A stretch of 52,339 bases of DNA from Candidatus Nanopelagicales bacterium. GTDB lineage: Bacteria > Actinomycetota > Actinomycetes > S36-B12. The stretch spans positions 1 through 52,339 of the forward strand of contig JAFMHB010000010.1 of the NCBI GenBank assembly GCA_017854795.1. Reading direction: 5' to 3'. Shown here piece after piece: positions 35,958 to 42,721 of this stretch (position 1 is the stretch's first letter; each line of letters begins with the position of its first letter). The translations under genes and the position numbers were made by a program. The notes under the pieces are model-generated. The model had not been told where the DNA came from. It did no database searches and saw only the letters and a list, made by a program, of their open reading frames with translations.

Positions 35958-36479
35958 ATGGACAAGCTTCCCGTTGAAGTCATGCCACTCTCGTGGTTGA
36001 TTGGCAGCTGGGTTGGAGTCGGACTGGGTACTTACCCCACGATTGAGGATTTTAGATTCGGGCAAGAAGTTGTTTTTTCCTGTGATGGTCGACCATTTAT
36101 TAACTATGTTTCCCGCAGTTGGCTCCTCGACGAAGCGGGCGAGCGGGTTAAACCGCTAGCAATGGAGTCCGGGTATTGGCGTCCACGTCCTGACAATGCC
36201 ATCGAATTAGTTCTGGCGCACCCAACAGGGTTCTCAGAGATCTACATCGGGACAACTGAGGTACTTGGTTTGGACAATGCAAAAATTACGAGTGCACGGG
36301 CAACTCTGAAAACTGATGTTGTGACTCGCACCGAGAGTGCAAAGCCGTATACGCATGGCGAGCGGCTTTATGGGCTTTTTGACTCACAACTCGTGTGGAC
36401 TTTTGATATGGCGGCGATGGAACAACCCATGCAAAATCATTTGTCTGCGAAGTTGCGTCCAGCGGTCGAAGACCTGTAG
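35958..36479 (+). CDS. nitrobindin-type heme-binding beta-barrel protein
   Basis: 173 residues of the FABP-like/THAP4 heme-binding family. The signature GxWxGxG appears as LIGSWVGVGLG near residue 16. Further marks are VSRSWLLDEAG, ESGYWRPRPDN and a C-terminal strand ending QPMQNHLSAKLRP with the candidate distal His. Members bind ferric heme and act in nitric-oxide or peroxynitrite chemistry. The Fur-family gene follows 5 bp after its stop, which suggests a metal- or redox-stress context. Confidence 0.86.
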   Translation: MDKLPVEVMPLSWLIGSWVGVGLGTYPTIEDFRFGQEVVFSCDGRPFINYVSRSWLLDEAGERVKPLAMESGYWRPRPDNAIELVLAHPTGFSEIYIGTTEVLGLDNAKITSARATLKTDVVTRTESAKPYTHGERLYGLFDSQLVWTFDMAAMEQPMQNHLSAKLRPAVEDL

Positions 36480-36484
36480 TTCCC

Positions 36485-36925
36485 ATGGAATCTAGCCCTT
36501 GGGAGGCCCGGCTTCGCGAACAAGGTTTTCGCATCACGGCGCAACGACAGTTGGTGCTCGAGTCGGTGAACCAGTTGGGTCACGGGACACCCGAGGAGAT
36601 CTTGTCCTCGGTTCAAAAGACGGCATCGGGTGTGAATCTCTCGACGATTTACCGCACCCTTGAAGTATTGGAAAGCGTTGGCCTGATCACGCACACACAC
36701 ATTGGACACGGTGCACCCGTTTATCATTCACAAGATGAATCCCCACACATTCACCTTGTGTGTGACGACTGCGCAGAGGTAACCAGCATCCCGGCTGCTT
36801 CTGCTGCGCAGTTTTCCTTGGACTTGAAAGAAACCTATGGTTTCACGGCCCACATGACGCACATGGCAGTAACTGGATCGTGCAAAACGTGCGCCAGCAA
36901 ATCGGAGTTGAAAAGTAATGGGTGA
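36485..36925 (+). CDS. Fur family metal-responsive repressor
   Basis: 146 residues. An N-terminal winged helix (QGFRITAQRQLVLESVNQLG..., STIYRTLEVLESVGLI) and C-terminal dimerisation domain with metal ligands: HIHLVCDDCAEV (His, CxxC) and CKTCASK (second CxxC), the structural zinc site. Whether it senses iron, zinc or peroxide cannot be read with confidence. The 3' end overlaps ygfZ by 8 nt, so it is co-translated with a gene involved in iron-sulfur protein repair. Confidence 0.9.
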   Translation: MESSPWEARLREQGFRITAQRQLVLESVNQLGHGTPEEILSSVQKTASGVNLSTIYRTLEVLESVGLITHTHIGHGAPVYHSQDESPHIHLVCDDCAEVTSIPAASAAQFSLDLKETYGFTAHMTHMAVTGSCKTCASKSELKSNG

Positions 36926-37949
36926 AGTAGGAATAACTCCAATCCCTGCACCCGAATCAAATCTTGATTTCGGCGTCCCTTGGCATTACGGGGATCCGCA
37001 TCGCGAGCAGCGCCTACTCGTTGGCGGTGAGGCAAGTGTTGACCTTTCCCATTGGGGTGTAGTGACAGTCACGGGAGCAGATCGACTCTCTTGGTTGCAC
37101 AGTCTGACCACTGCATTCCTTGATGACTTGGAACCACATGTCTCCCGAATCGCGTTGATTCTCAGCCCGCATGGACATGTTGAACAGGAGCTACATGTAG
37201 TCGACGACGGCGAGACAACGTGGCTGATTACCCCGCCGAATACTGCGAGCTCGCTGACCGACTACCTCAATTCAATGCGGTTTATGTTGCGGGTGGAAGT
37301 CTCTAACGTCAGTGAGGAATTCGCAGTGGTCTGGGAACCGATCCGTGCCCGTGATCAGACCGTGATTACCTGGCTCACTCCTGAAGAGTTCTCCGGAACA
37401 GGTGCCACTGGTGGAGGAGCGGTTGACAAGTACGTTGTCGCCCGCCCCGAACTCTTCGTTGGTCGACAAGTAATTGTTCCTCGGTCGATGCTGCAGCAAC
37501 GGCTTGATCAATTTCCCCACCGGGCGGGCACTTGGGCTTATAACGCTATACGGGCTGCTGCTGCTGTTCCTCAGTTAGCTCATGAGACTGACCACAAATC
37601 CTTGCCACACGAACTGGGTTGGATTGGTTCTGGGGTCCATTTGCAAAAAGGTTGTTACCGCGGCCAAGAAACTGTTGCCCGTGTCTACAACTTGGGGAAG
37701 CCACCCCGCCGCCTTGTATTGCTGCATCTTGATGGCAGCGACAGTGATCTACCGTCGCATGGAGATGAGGTCACGACAGCGGCTGGGAAAGTAATTGGTT
37801 ACATCGCGACTCCCGCAAGACACTATGAACTCGGACCAATCGCAACAGCGGTAATCAAGCGTTCAACGCCCGTTGACGAAACATTGCACGTGTTGCACGA
37901 CGGCAATGTGATCACGGCAAATCAAGAGCTCGTCGTTTCCAACGATTAA
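36918..37949 (+). CDS. ygfZ: YgfZ/GcvT-like folate-binding protein
   Basis: 343 residues. The family motif KGCYRGQETVARVYNLGKPP, which contains the conserved K-GC-x-GQE signature with its redox Cys, is near residue 245. The N-terminal GTGADRLSWLHSLTTA-like region and the beta-barrel end match tetrahydrofolate-binding YgfZ. YgfZ helps maintain certain iron-sulfur enzymes under oxidative stress. Operon with the Fur gene by an 8-nt overlap. Convergent with dtd, with 39 bp between and no clear terminator. Confidence 0.92.
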   Translation: MGEVGITPIPAPESNLDFGVPWHYGDPHREQRLLVGGEASVDLSHWGVVTVTGADRLSWLHSLTTAFLDDLEPHVSRIALILSPHGHVEQELHVVDDGETTWLITPPNTASSLTDYLNSMRFMLRVEVSNVSEEFAVVWEPIRARDQTVITWLTPEEFSGTGATGGGAVDKYVVARPELFVGRQVIVPRSMLQQRLDQFPHRAGTWAYNAIRAAAAVPQLAHETDHKSLPHELGWIGSGVHLQKGCYRGQETVARVYNLGKPPRRLVLLHLDGSDSDLPSHGDEVTTAAGKVIGYIATPARHYELGPIATAVIKRSTPVDETLHVLHDGNVITANQELVVSND

Positions 37950-37988
37950 TACTCCAACGGTTAACTTGGACCTGATCAAACAGAAGAA

Positions 37989-38468
37989 TCAGTCAACATC
38001 AATTATCAGCGTCATGGGCCCAGCATTTGTCAGTGAGACGTTCATGTCTGCACCGAACTTTCCTTGCGACACTTGTGTGCCGAGCTGTCGCAGCTTCTCT
38101 GCAACCGCCTCAACAAGTGGCTCCGCCACATCACCAGGCGCCGCAGCATCCCACGTGGGACGACGACCTTTGTTCGTTGATGCATAAAGGGTGAATTGAC
38201 TTATCACCAACATGGGCAATCCCAATTCCCCAGCGCTGAGTTCACGGGGGGAACCTGGTGGGACACAAACTTGATCAAATTGCGACATAAACTCTTGGTC
38301 GAAAATTCGTAGTCCATATATTTTTTCAGCCAACCGATGAGCCGAAGACACGGTATCGGAGTGGGTTACCCCCACCAAAATTACTAATCCCGGTCCGAAA
38401 AATGAGCCCACCACTTCGTGGTCGACAACTACATTCCCGTCAATTGCCCGTTGCACTATCGCTCGCAT
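37989..38468 (-). CDS. dtd: D-aminoacyl-tRNA deacylase
   Basis: 159 residues from the ATG at 38468; a GTG one codon upstream is possible, but MRAIVQRA is the standard start. Removes D-amino acids from mischarged tRNA. The two active-site motifs are SQFTLYA (here LVISQFTLYAS) and the Gly-Pro cis motif near the C-terminus (LTNAGPMTLIID). It diverges from the asparaginase gene with a 25-bp gap, too short for two full leadered promoters, so at least one message is probably leaderless. Confidence 0.95.
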   Translation of the reverse strand: MRAIVQRAIDGNVVVDHEVVGSFFGPGLVILVGVTHSDTVSSAHRLAEKIYGLRIFDQEFMSQFDQVCVPPGSPRELSAGELGLPMLVISQFTLYASTNKGRRPTWDAAAPGDVAEPLVEAVAEKLRQLGTQVSQGKFGADMNVSLTNAGPMTLIIDVD

Positions 38469-38493
38469 CACCCAAGCGTGTCATGATCGCCGT

Positions 38494-39477
38494 ATGGACA
38501 ATGATTCGGGACCATCGGTACGGACGGTTCGCAACTCGGCTGTTCCACTCGCCGCGTACTCTCGAAATGGGCACACTGAGGGTGTTTTCTATGGTCATGC
38601 AGTGGTGCTCGATCCGGACGGAAGTGTCGTCCGAAGTTGGGGCAGTACAACCCAAGAATTTTATCCTCGGTCCTCGAACAAGATTGGTCAGGCTACCGCA
38701 ATGGCGCAGGCCGGCCTGATTCTGCCGCAGCACCTTCAAGCGCTCACCGCCGCTTCCCATTCAGGTGAAGAATTCCATATTGATGCTGTACGCGAAATTC
38801 TCGCGGGTGCGAATCTGGCTCCCGCCGCATTACAAACACCGGAGGATTACCCACTTGATTCCGTTGAAAGGGATGCATGTATTGCCCGAGGCGAAGACAG
38901 ATCACCAATCCTCATGAATTGCTCTGGCAAACACGCAGGAATGTTGGCAACATGCATCATCAATGGCTGGGATGTTAAGTCTTATCTTGCACCTGAGCAC
39001 CCGCTGCAAATTGCAATAAAGATCAAACTCGAGGAGATGTCCGGTGAAGCCATCTCATTCCAAGGTGTTGACGGGTGCGGTGCTCCTGTTCATGCATTGA
39101 CACTCCCGGGGCTTGCACGCCTTTCCCAGACTGCCGTACTTGCAGATTCGGGAAGTCCTGAACGGATAGTTGCCGATGCCATGAGAGCACACCCGCAATA
39201 TGTCGGCGGGACGAGGCGGGATGTCACCCATTTCATGACGGCAATCCCTGGCCTACTCGCAAAGGATGGTGCCTTTGGTGTTTATACGGCGTCATTTCCG
39301 GACGGGAGAGCAGTCGCCCTGAAGATTGAAAGTGGGGCCGAAGCTGGCCGCAATGCGGCAATGGCCGGTCTGCTCAGGTACTTAGGAGCACCAGAATCCG
39401 CGGTCGAAATCTATTCCGCACAGCCGGTGCTTGGCGGCGGCAAAGTTGTTGGGAATATTTACCCAACACTCATTTGA
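38494..39477 (+). CDS. L-asparaginase II-type amidohydrolase
   Basis: 327 residues of the thermolabile, Rhizobium-type asparaginase family, distinct from the E. coli AnsA/AnsB type. Marks are an N-terminal strand (ESVHRGTAVVLD-like FYGHAVVLDPDG), MNCSGKHAGMLATC with the family Cys and Ser-Lys pair, and GVDGCGAPVHAL. It hydrolyses asparagine to aspartate and ammonia. The stop overlaps the permease start (TTG at 39474), so uptake and hydrolysis are translationally coupled. Confidence 0.88.
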   Translation: MDNDSGPSVRTVRNSAVPLAAYSRNGHTEGVFYGHAVVLDPDGSVVRSWGSTTQEFYPRSSNKIGQATAMAQAGLILPQHLQALTAASHSGEEFHIDAVREILAGANLAPAALQTPEDYPLDSVERDACIARGEDRSPILMNCSGKHAGMLATCIINGWDVKSYLAPEHPLQIAIKIKLEEMSGEAISFQGVDGCGAPVHALTLPGLARLSQTAVLADSGSPERIVADAMRAHPQYVGGTRRDVTHFMTAIPGLLAKDGAFGVYTASFPDGRAVALKIESGAEAGRNAAMAGLLRYLGAPESAVEIYSAQPVLGGGKVVGNIYPTLI

Positions 39478-40643
39478 GTTCGATGATTCGCACACTCGCA
39501 ATCCCGGGTGCAACCCTGATCGGGCTTGCTTCCATGGTTGGGACGGGTGTTTTTGCAGCATGGTCACCCGCGTACGCCCTCGCGGGTTCGGCACTCCTTA
39601 TTTCGCTACTCATTGCGTCCTCGATCGCAGCGCTAAATGCATTTTCTAATGGGCGTATGGCACGCATTTATCCGCAGTCCGGTGGCGGGTACGTGTATGG
39701 GAAACACTGTCTAGGAACGAACGCAGCCTTAATTGCTGGTTTCGCATTTGTCATTGGGAAAACTGCCTCGGCATCTGCAGCCGCACTTGTGATTGGTGCC
39801 TATCTTGCTCCCGACCATTCACGAATTGTTGCCGTACTGGCTGTCCTAATTGTATTAGCCATGAATCTCCTAGGACTCAAATATTCTTTAGCGGCAATGA
39901 CCGTGAGTGTCTCAATAGTTATTGCGATCATTGTGTCTTTGATCGTCTTTCCCCGATCGGATGAAAGCCTTTCAGCATCCGCGGCACTCACACCGCAGCC
40001 GACCTTCTTTACTATCGTTGCCGCCGCTGGAATCCTCTTCGTAGCTTTCGCGGGTTACGCGAGGATTTCCGTGATTGCCGGCGAGGTTAAACGCCCAAGG
40101 GTTGTCATTCCTTGGGCAATCGGAATCAGCTTGGCTCTGGTTCTCATTCTTTATTTCTTTGTTGCGCGGCTCCTGCTTAGCGTCCCACAAACCTTGGTGT
40201 CCACCACGCCACTTCAGTCGTTAGCCACTGTTTCTGACTATCCCGTATTGCTGATTCAAGTAGGTGTAGTGCTGGCCGCAGGTTCAGCGCTGTTCGCCCT
40301 GAATTTAGGTATAGGTCGCATGATCTTTGCCATGGCGAAGGATGGGCCGCTTCCCTCAGCACTCGCAATGGTGGTGGGTCCACGCACAGTTCCGGTACCG
40401 GCAGAAATCTTGACAGGTGTTGTTGTGCTCGTTGTGACTATCTTCGGTGGCATCGGACTCAACTTGGCGATTTCTGGAATATTCGTTCTGTGTTACTACG
40501 CCGTAGTGCAAGTTTCCAGCATGACACAAGGGGGAAGCCTGATAGTCCGTTGGGTTATTCCCACAGTGGGGGTTGATTGTCATGACATTCGTCATTGGCT
40601 CATTGGCTTTCAGTGCACTTGGAAAAGGGCTTGGGTGACTTGA
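39474..40643 (+). CDS. APC family amino acid permease, frameshifted at the C-terminus
   Basis: The frame gives 389 residues with about eleven hydrophobic segments. LIGLASMVGTGVFAAW at the start is the APC substrate-binding helix 1. TTG 39474 (overlapping the asparaginase stop) or ATG 39483 may be the start. The last 22 residues (VDCHDIRHW...) are polar and unlike a permease, whereas the other frame after the G5 run at 40568-40572 gives LIVMTFVIGSLAFSALGKGL and a stop at 40636-40638. One G too many would explain it. Likely role: amino acid, perhaps asparagine, uptake for the coupled asparaginase. Confidence 0.82.
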   Translation: MSSMIRTLAIPGATLIGLASMVGTGVFAAWSPAYALAGSALLISLLIASSIAALNAFSNGRMARIYPQSGGGYVYGKHCLGTNAALIAGFAFVIGKTASASAAALVIGAYLAPDHSRIVAVLAVLIVLAMNLLGLKYSLAAMTVSVSIVIAIIVSLIVFPRSDESLSASAALTPQPTFFTIVAAAGILFVAFAGYARISVIAGEVKRPRVVIPWAIGISLALVLILYFFVARLLLSVPQTLVSTTPLQSLATVSDYPVLLIQVGVVLAAGSALFALNLGIGRMIFAMAKDGPLPSALAMVVGPRTVPVPAEILTGVVVLVVTIFGGIGLNLAISGIFVLCYYAVVQVSSMTQGGSLIVRWVIPTVGVDCHDIRHWLIGFQCTWKRAWVT

Positions 40644-40651
40644 TTGGTTAC

Positions 40652-40741
40652 TTGGTTAGCTGTGCGGATTACAAGCACTCAATTGACTCAAAAATGGGGC
40701 AATAAGTGTATTTCGGTCAAAAAATCCGCACAGCTAACCAA
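40652..40741. repeat. 90-bp element with 19-bp perfect inverted terminal repeats
   Basis: TTGGTTAGCTGTGCGGATT (40652-40670) and its exact reverse complement (40723-40741) enclose 52 bp of AT-rich sequence without a coding frame. It starts 14 bp after the corrected permease stop. The shape fits a MITE-like element or a large transcription-terminating stem; no target-site duplication is evident next to it and no transposase is in the window. Perfect arms suggest recent origin or selection on the structure. Confidence 0.7.
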
Positions 40742-40762
40742 CAAGCGCGGCGGCCTTGCAGG

Positions 40763-40856
40763 CCCATGCGAGCGATCCCATGCGAGCGATCCCATGCGAG
40801 CGGTCCCATCTGAGCGGTCCCATGCGAGCGGTCCCATCTGAGCGATCCCATCCGAG
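40763..40856. repeat. 14-bp tandem repeat, 6.7 units
   Basis: Consensus CCCATGCGAGCGRT. Units start at 40763, 40777, 40791, 40805, 40819, 40833 and 40847 (the last partial). Units 4 and 6 carry CTGAG instead of GCGAG, and position 13 alternates A/G. It lies between the inverted-repeat element and the XRE promoter. The period of 14 is not a multiple of three, and no coding frame is likely. It may be a length-variable spacer or a protein-binding array. Confidence 0.85.
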
Positions 40857-40894
40857 TCCTCGGCAAAGGCGTTTCGGACCTTTCGCTAGCGGCA

Positions 40895-40927
40895 GCAAGC
40901 ACTTGCGTTTGCAATAGCAAGCACTTG
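40895..40927. promoter_or_regulatory. two identical operator-like sites 22 bp apart
   Basis: GCAAGCACTTG occurs at 40895-40905 and 40917-40927. Each contains CAAG-CA-CTTG, an imperfect palindrome, and the two copies start exactly 22 bp (two helical turns) apart, so a dimer pair could bind the same face of DNA. They flank the -35 hexamer of the XRE promoter, an ideal place for autorepression. CAAGCACT appears once more inside the 90-bp element (40672-40679). Confidence 0.6.
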
Positions 40928-40937
40928 GGTGCATAAT
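40909..40937 (+). promoter_or_regulatory. promoter of the XRE gene, leaderless
   Basis: TTGCAA (40909-40914), a 17-bp spacer and CATAAT (40932-40937) make a good sigma-70-type promoter. The expected start of transcription is about 40944, the A of the ATG, and no ribosome-binding site exists, so the message is probably leaderless, as is common in actinobacteria. The rest of 40644-40943 contains the inverted-repeat element and the 14-bp array described separately; 40857-40894 shows nothing further. Confidence 0.6.
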
Positions 40938-40943
40938 TGTTTT

Positions 40944-41369
40944 ATGGCCGTAATAGATGTCAGCGGACTCGGATCTTTCATCCGTGATCAGCGTGACCAA
41001 GCACAAATGTCGCTACGTCAACTCGCAAAGGCTGCCGAGGTGTCGAATCCGTACCTGAGTCAGGTTGAGCGTGGATTACGCAAACCCAGTGCGGAAATCC
41101 TGAGTCGGATTGCTCAAGGACTTCGGATCTCCGCGGAGAGTTTGTACGTCCAGGCTGGGATCCTCAGCGATCGTGCAGGTGACGAAATTGTCACCACGGC
41201 TATTGCCTCGGATCAAACCTTGACGCAACGCCAGAGAACGACTCTGCTTCAGATTTATGCGGCATTCCAAGCTGAAAACAGTTCGAATTCGGAAACAAAT
41301 GTTGAAACACAAGTGCAAGAGGACCCGCAAACCAAACCTGACGAAAATGTGCAAGGAAAAACACAGTAA
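40944..41369 (+). CDS. XRE-family helix-turn-helix regulator
   Basis: 141 residues. An N-terminal XRE DNA-binding domain is at about residues 8-65 (MSLRQLAKAAEVSNPYLSQV, RGLRKPSAEILSRIAQGL). A middle helix (RQRTTLLQIYAAFQAE) and a low-complexity Asn/Gln/Glu-rich tail follow. Length and position match Rv0474 of M. tuberculosis, which precedes hbhA. The ATG at 40944 follows a leaderless promoter flanked by paired operator-like sites, so autoregulation is likely. A frame beginning 5 codons earlier exists but lacks promoter support. Confidence 0.88.
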   Translation: MAVIDVSGLGSFIRDQRDQAQMSLRQLAKAAEVSNPYLSQVERGLRKPSAEILSRIAQGLRISAESLYVQAGILSDRAGDEIVTTAIASDQTLTQRQRTTLLQIYAAFQAENSSNSETNVETQVQEDPQTKPDENVQGKTQ

Positions 41370-41409
41370 AACGAACGAGAAAATAAACGAGAAGATGAAA
41401 GAGGATGAA

Positions 41410-41691
41410 ATGTCGGAAGAAATGAACACATCAAATAAATTCAACTTTTTTGGTGTCGAATTGCCAAAAATTGAGATGCCAAAGGTTGAATTGCCAAAAA
41501 TTGAGATGCCAAAGGTTGAGTTCCCAAAAATTGAGATGCCTGCTGTGAACATGGATGGTGTCGGCACCGCCATTGACGCTGTTAAGTCTGCTGCAAAAGG
41601 CAGTTACACAACCGCCACCGAAGCGGCCACGAAGGTTCGTCACAGCGCTGGCCAAACAGTGACGCTGGTACGCGAAGCGATTGGCGTCTAG
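41410..41691 (+). CDS. short Pro/Lys/Glu repeat protein in the HbhA position
   Basis: 93 residues from the ATG at 41410 with GAGG 5 nt upstream; the frame is open further 5' but overlaps the XRE gene. Residues about 16-43 repeat the decapeptide ELPKIEMPKV 2.7 times. The second half is an amphipathic helix (GTAIDAVKSAAKG, TEAATKVRHSAGQTV) like phasin/HbhA helices. HbhA of M. tuberculosis, between the same XRE and DUF2516 genes, is about twice as long and has GIELPKK before its Lys-rich tail (from memory), which recalls FFGVELPKIE here. Probably a divergent or reduced relative. A surface or granule-associated role is possible; no signal peptide is present. Confidence 0.75.
   Translation: MSEEMNTSNKFNFFGVELPKIEMPKVELPKIEMPKVEFPKIEMPAVNMDGVGTAIDAVKSAAKGSYTTATEAATKVRHSAGQTVTLVREAIGV
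41458..41540 (+). repeat. 30-bp in-frame tandem repeat, 2.8 units
   Basis: The unit starts GAATTGCCAAAAATTGAGAT and ends GCCAAAGGTT. Units 1 and 2 (41458-41487, 41488-41517) are identical at DNA level, and unit 3 (41518-41540) has two changes before it breaks off. Identity at silent positions indicates recent duplication or slippage, so copy number may vary between strains. It encodes the ELPKIEMPKV decapeptide. Confidence 0.85.
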
Positions 41692-41766
41692 ATCTAACAC
41701 GATTAAGACCAGCTGTATCAAGCAAATTGAGCACGATCAAGCATGAAATCGAATTAGTATTTCGCA

Positions 41767-41792
41767 AATCCCGCCGGGAAACCGGCGGGATT
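41767..41792 (+). terminator. 10-bp GC-rich hairpin after the HbhA-like gene
   Basis: AATCCCGCCG (41767-41776) pairs perfectly with CGGCGGGATT (41783-41792) around a GGAAAC loop. It is followed by CTGCATTT, a weak U tract. It lies 75 bp after the HbhA-like stop and 35 bp before the DUF2516 start, so it probably separates their messages, or at least reduces read-through. Confidence 0.65.
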
Positions 41793-41827
41793 CTGCATTT
41801 ATAGGGGACGTCGGTTAGCATCATTCC

Positions 41828-42109
41828 ATGGGCTTTGAGACACTCGTCGTTTATGCACTTTGGGCGATCCTGCTCGCCGTGAAGGTTTTCGCTTTCGTTG
41901 ATGCGATTCGTAGGCCAGCCGACTACTTCCCGTTCATCGGGCGACAAACGAAACTGCTATGGGTAGCACTCACCGGAGTATCCGTGCTTGCAGGATTGGC
42001 GCCATCTCTGGCATTGTCCATATTTGGCATCGCAGGAACCGTTATTGCATTGATTTACCTCTTCGATATCAGGCCAAAAATGATAGAAATTACCGGTCGA
42101 AAGTACTAA
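41828..42109 (+). CDS. DUF2516 family membrane protein
   Basis: 93 residues with three hydrophobic segments: VVYALWAILLAVKVFAFVDAIRRP, LLWVALTGVSVLAGL and SIFGIAGTVIALIYLFDIRP. VDAIRRPADYF and the YLFDIRP end are the DUF2516 signatures. Matches Rv0476, which follows hbhA in mycobacteria. The function of the family is not known. A hairpin upstream suggests its own promoter, although none is obvious. Confidence 0.85.
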   Translation: MGFETLVVYALWAILLAVKVFAFVDAIRRPADYFPFIGRQTKLLWVALTGVSVLAGLAPSLALSIFGIAGTVIALIYLFDIRPKMIEITGRKY

Positions 42110-42172
42110 GAAAAGTACTAATGGCAGCCCGTTGCTCCTGTGGTTTGTAAACGTATGGCAATATCGGATGAA

Positions 42173-42300
42173 ACAAGGGGAGTATCCCTTCGCCGAAAGT
42201 TCGTCAATACGGTCCTCCCATGGGGACCCGGACTTCGGGCCGGTGTTACACCGGTGGAGAGACCTTGTGAATCGCGGCCCGTGCTGCCTTACACAAGGAG
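42173..42300 (+). promoter_or_regulatory. yybP-ykoY (Mn2+) riboswitch with overlapping anti-SD switch
   Basis: The aptamer spans about 42173-42268. P1 is ACAAGG (42173-42178) with CCTTGT (42263-42268). The conserved GGGGAGTA (42177-42184), the metal-site loop CGTCAATACG (42202-42211) and the closing GGAGAGACC (42256-42264) are all present, with internal hairpins GGTCC/GGACC and CCGGTG/CACCGG. The 3' P1 strand CCTTGT can instead pair with ACAAGG at 42293-42298, which contains part of the AAGGAG ribosome-binding site. Metal binding should therefore free the site and turn translation on. The motifs are seen directly; the switching mechanism is inferred. Confidence 0.85.
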
Positions 42301-42307
42301 CAAGTGA

Positions 42308-42640
42308 GTGCCAAAACCCCAATGGGCCGACCGCTACACCAACTCTTGGGCATCCATGCCAACTCCCATCAGGAGAATCCTCGCAGCGAGCGTGGGCATG
42401 ACCACGCTGTTAGTCGGGGTGGTGCTCCTCGTGCTACCCGGACCTGGATTAGTTGTGATGCTATTTGGCCTAGCAATTCTGGCAACCGAATTTACATGGG
42501 CTAAGCACAGCATGCACCGGGTTAAGCACCACGGGAATCGAATTACGCGAGGAATCACCCGCAGGAATAAACCCGACAGCAAAAGCCCGGACTCAGATCA
42601 AAATGAGGCAACATCAAGTGAGGAATCATCGGAGAGGTAA
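42308..42640 (+). CDS. PGPGW/TIGR02611-type membrane protein under riboswitch control
   Basis: 110 residues with a GTG start 7 nt after AAGGAG. Two hydrophobic segments surround the family motif: GVVLLVLPGPGLVVMLFGLAILATEFTWAKHSM. The canonical PGPGW Trp is Leu here (PGPGL). A cytoplasmic C-terminal tail is rich in Lys, Ser, Asp and Glu, with His-rich MHRVKHHGNRI next to the membrane. The family has no assigned role. Its upstream Mn2+ riboswitch suggests it takes part in manganese efflux, or in membrane protection under high manganese, as TerC and MntP do under the same riboswitch class. Confidence 0.8.
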   Translation: MPKPQWADRYTNSWASMPTPIRRILAASVGMTTLLVGVVLLVLPGPGLVVMLFGLAILATEFTWAKHSMHRVKHHGNRITRGITRRNKPDSKSPDSDQNEATSSEESSER

Positions 42641-42721
42641 GAAAACAAAGGTGATCATCTCGAGCGCAGGCTTACTCAGCGCTAGATTATTTCTACAAGG
42701 CCGCTGACAAGTTCGTTTCCT

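Noticed and set aside
40744-40841. Coding potential across the 14-bp tandem array
   Set aside because: Unit length is not a multiple of three and the translation is repetitive without a start or ribosome-binding site.
40763-40856. CRISPR array
   Set aside because: Units are 14 bp and directly adjacent with no spacers, and no cas genes are present.
41076-41573. Minus-strand frame with repeated GISIFGNSTF units
   Set aside because: It is the antisense reading of the ELPKIEMPKV repeats plus part of the XRE gene. The plus-strand genes have promoter, ribosome-binding site and synteny support.
42663-42683. AGCGC/GCGCT stem after the PGPGW gene as terminator
   Set aside because: Only 5 bp of stem with an 11-nt loop and no U tract; too weak to call.
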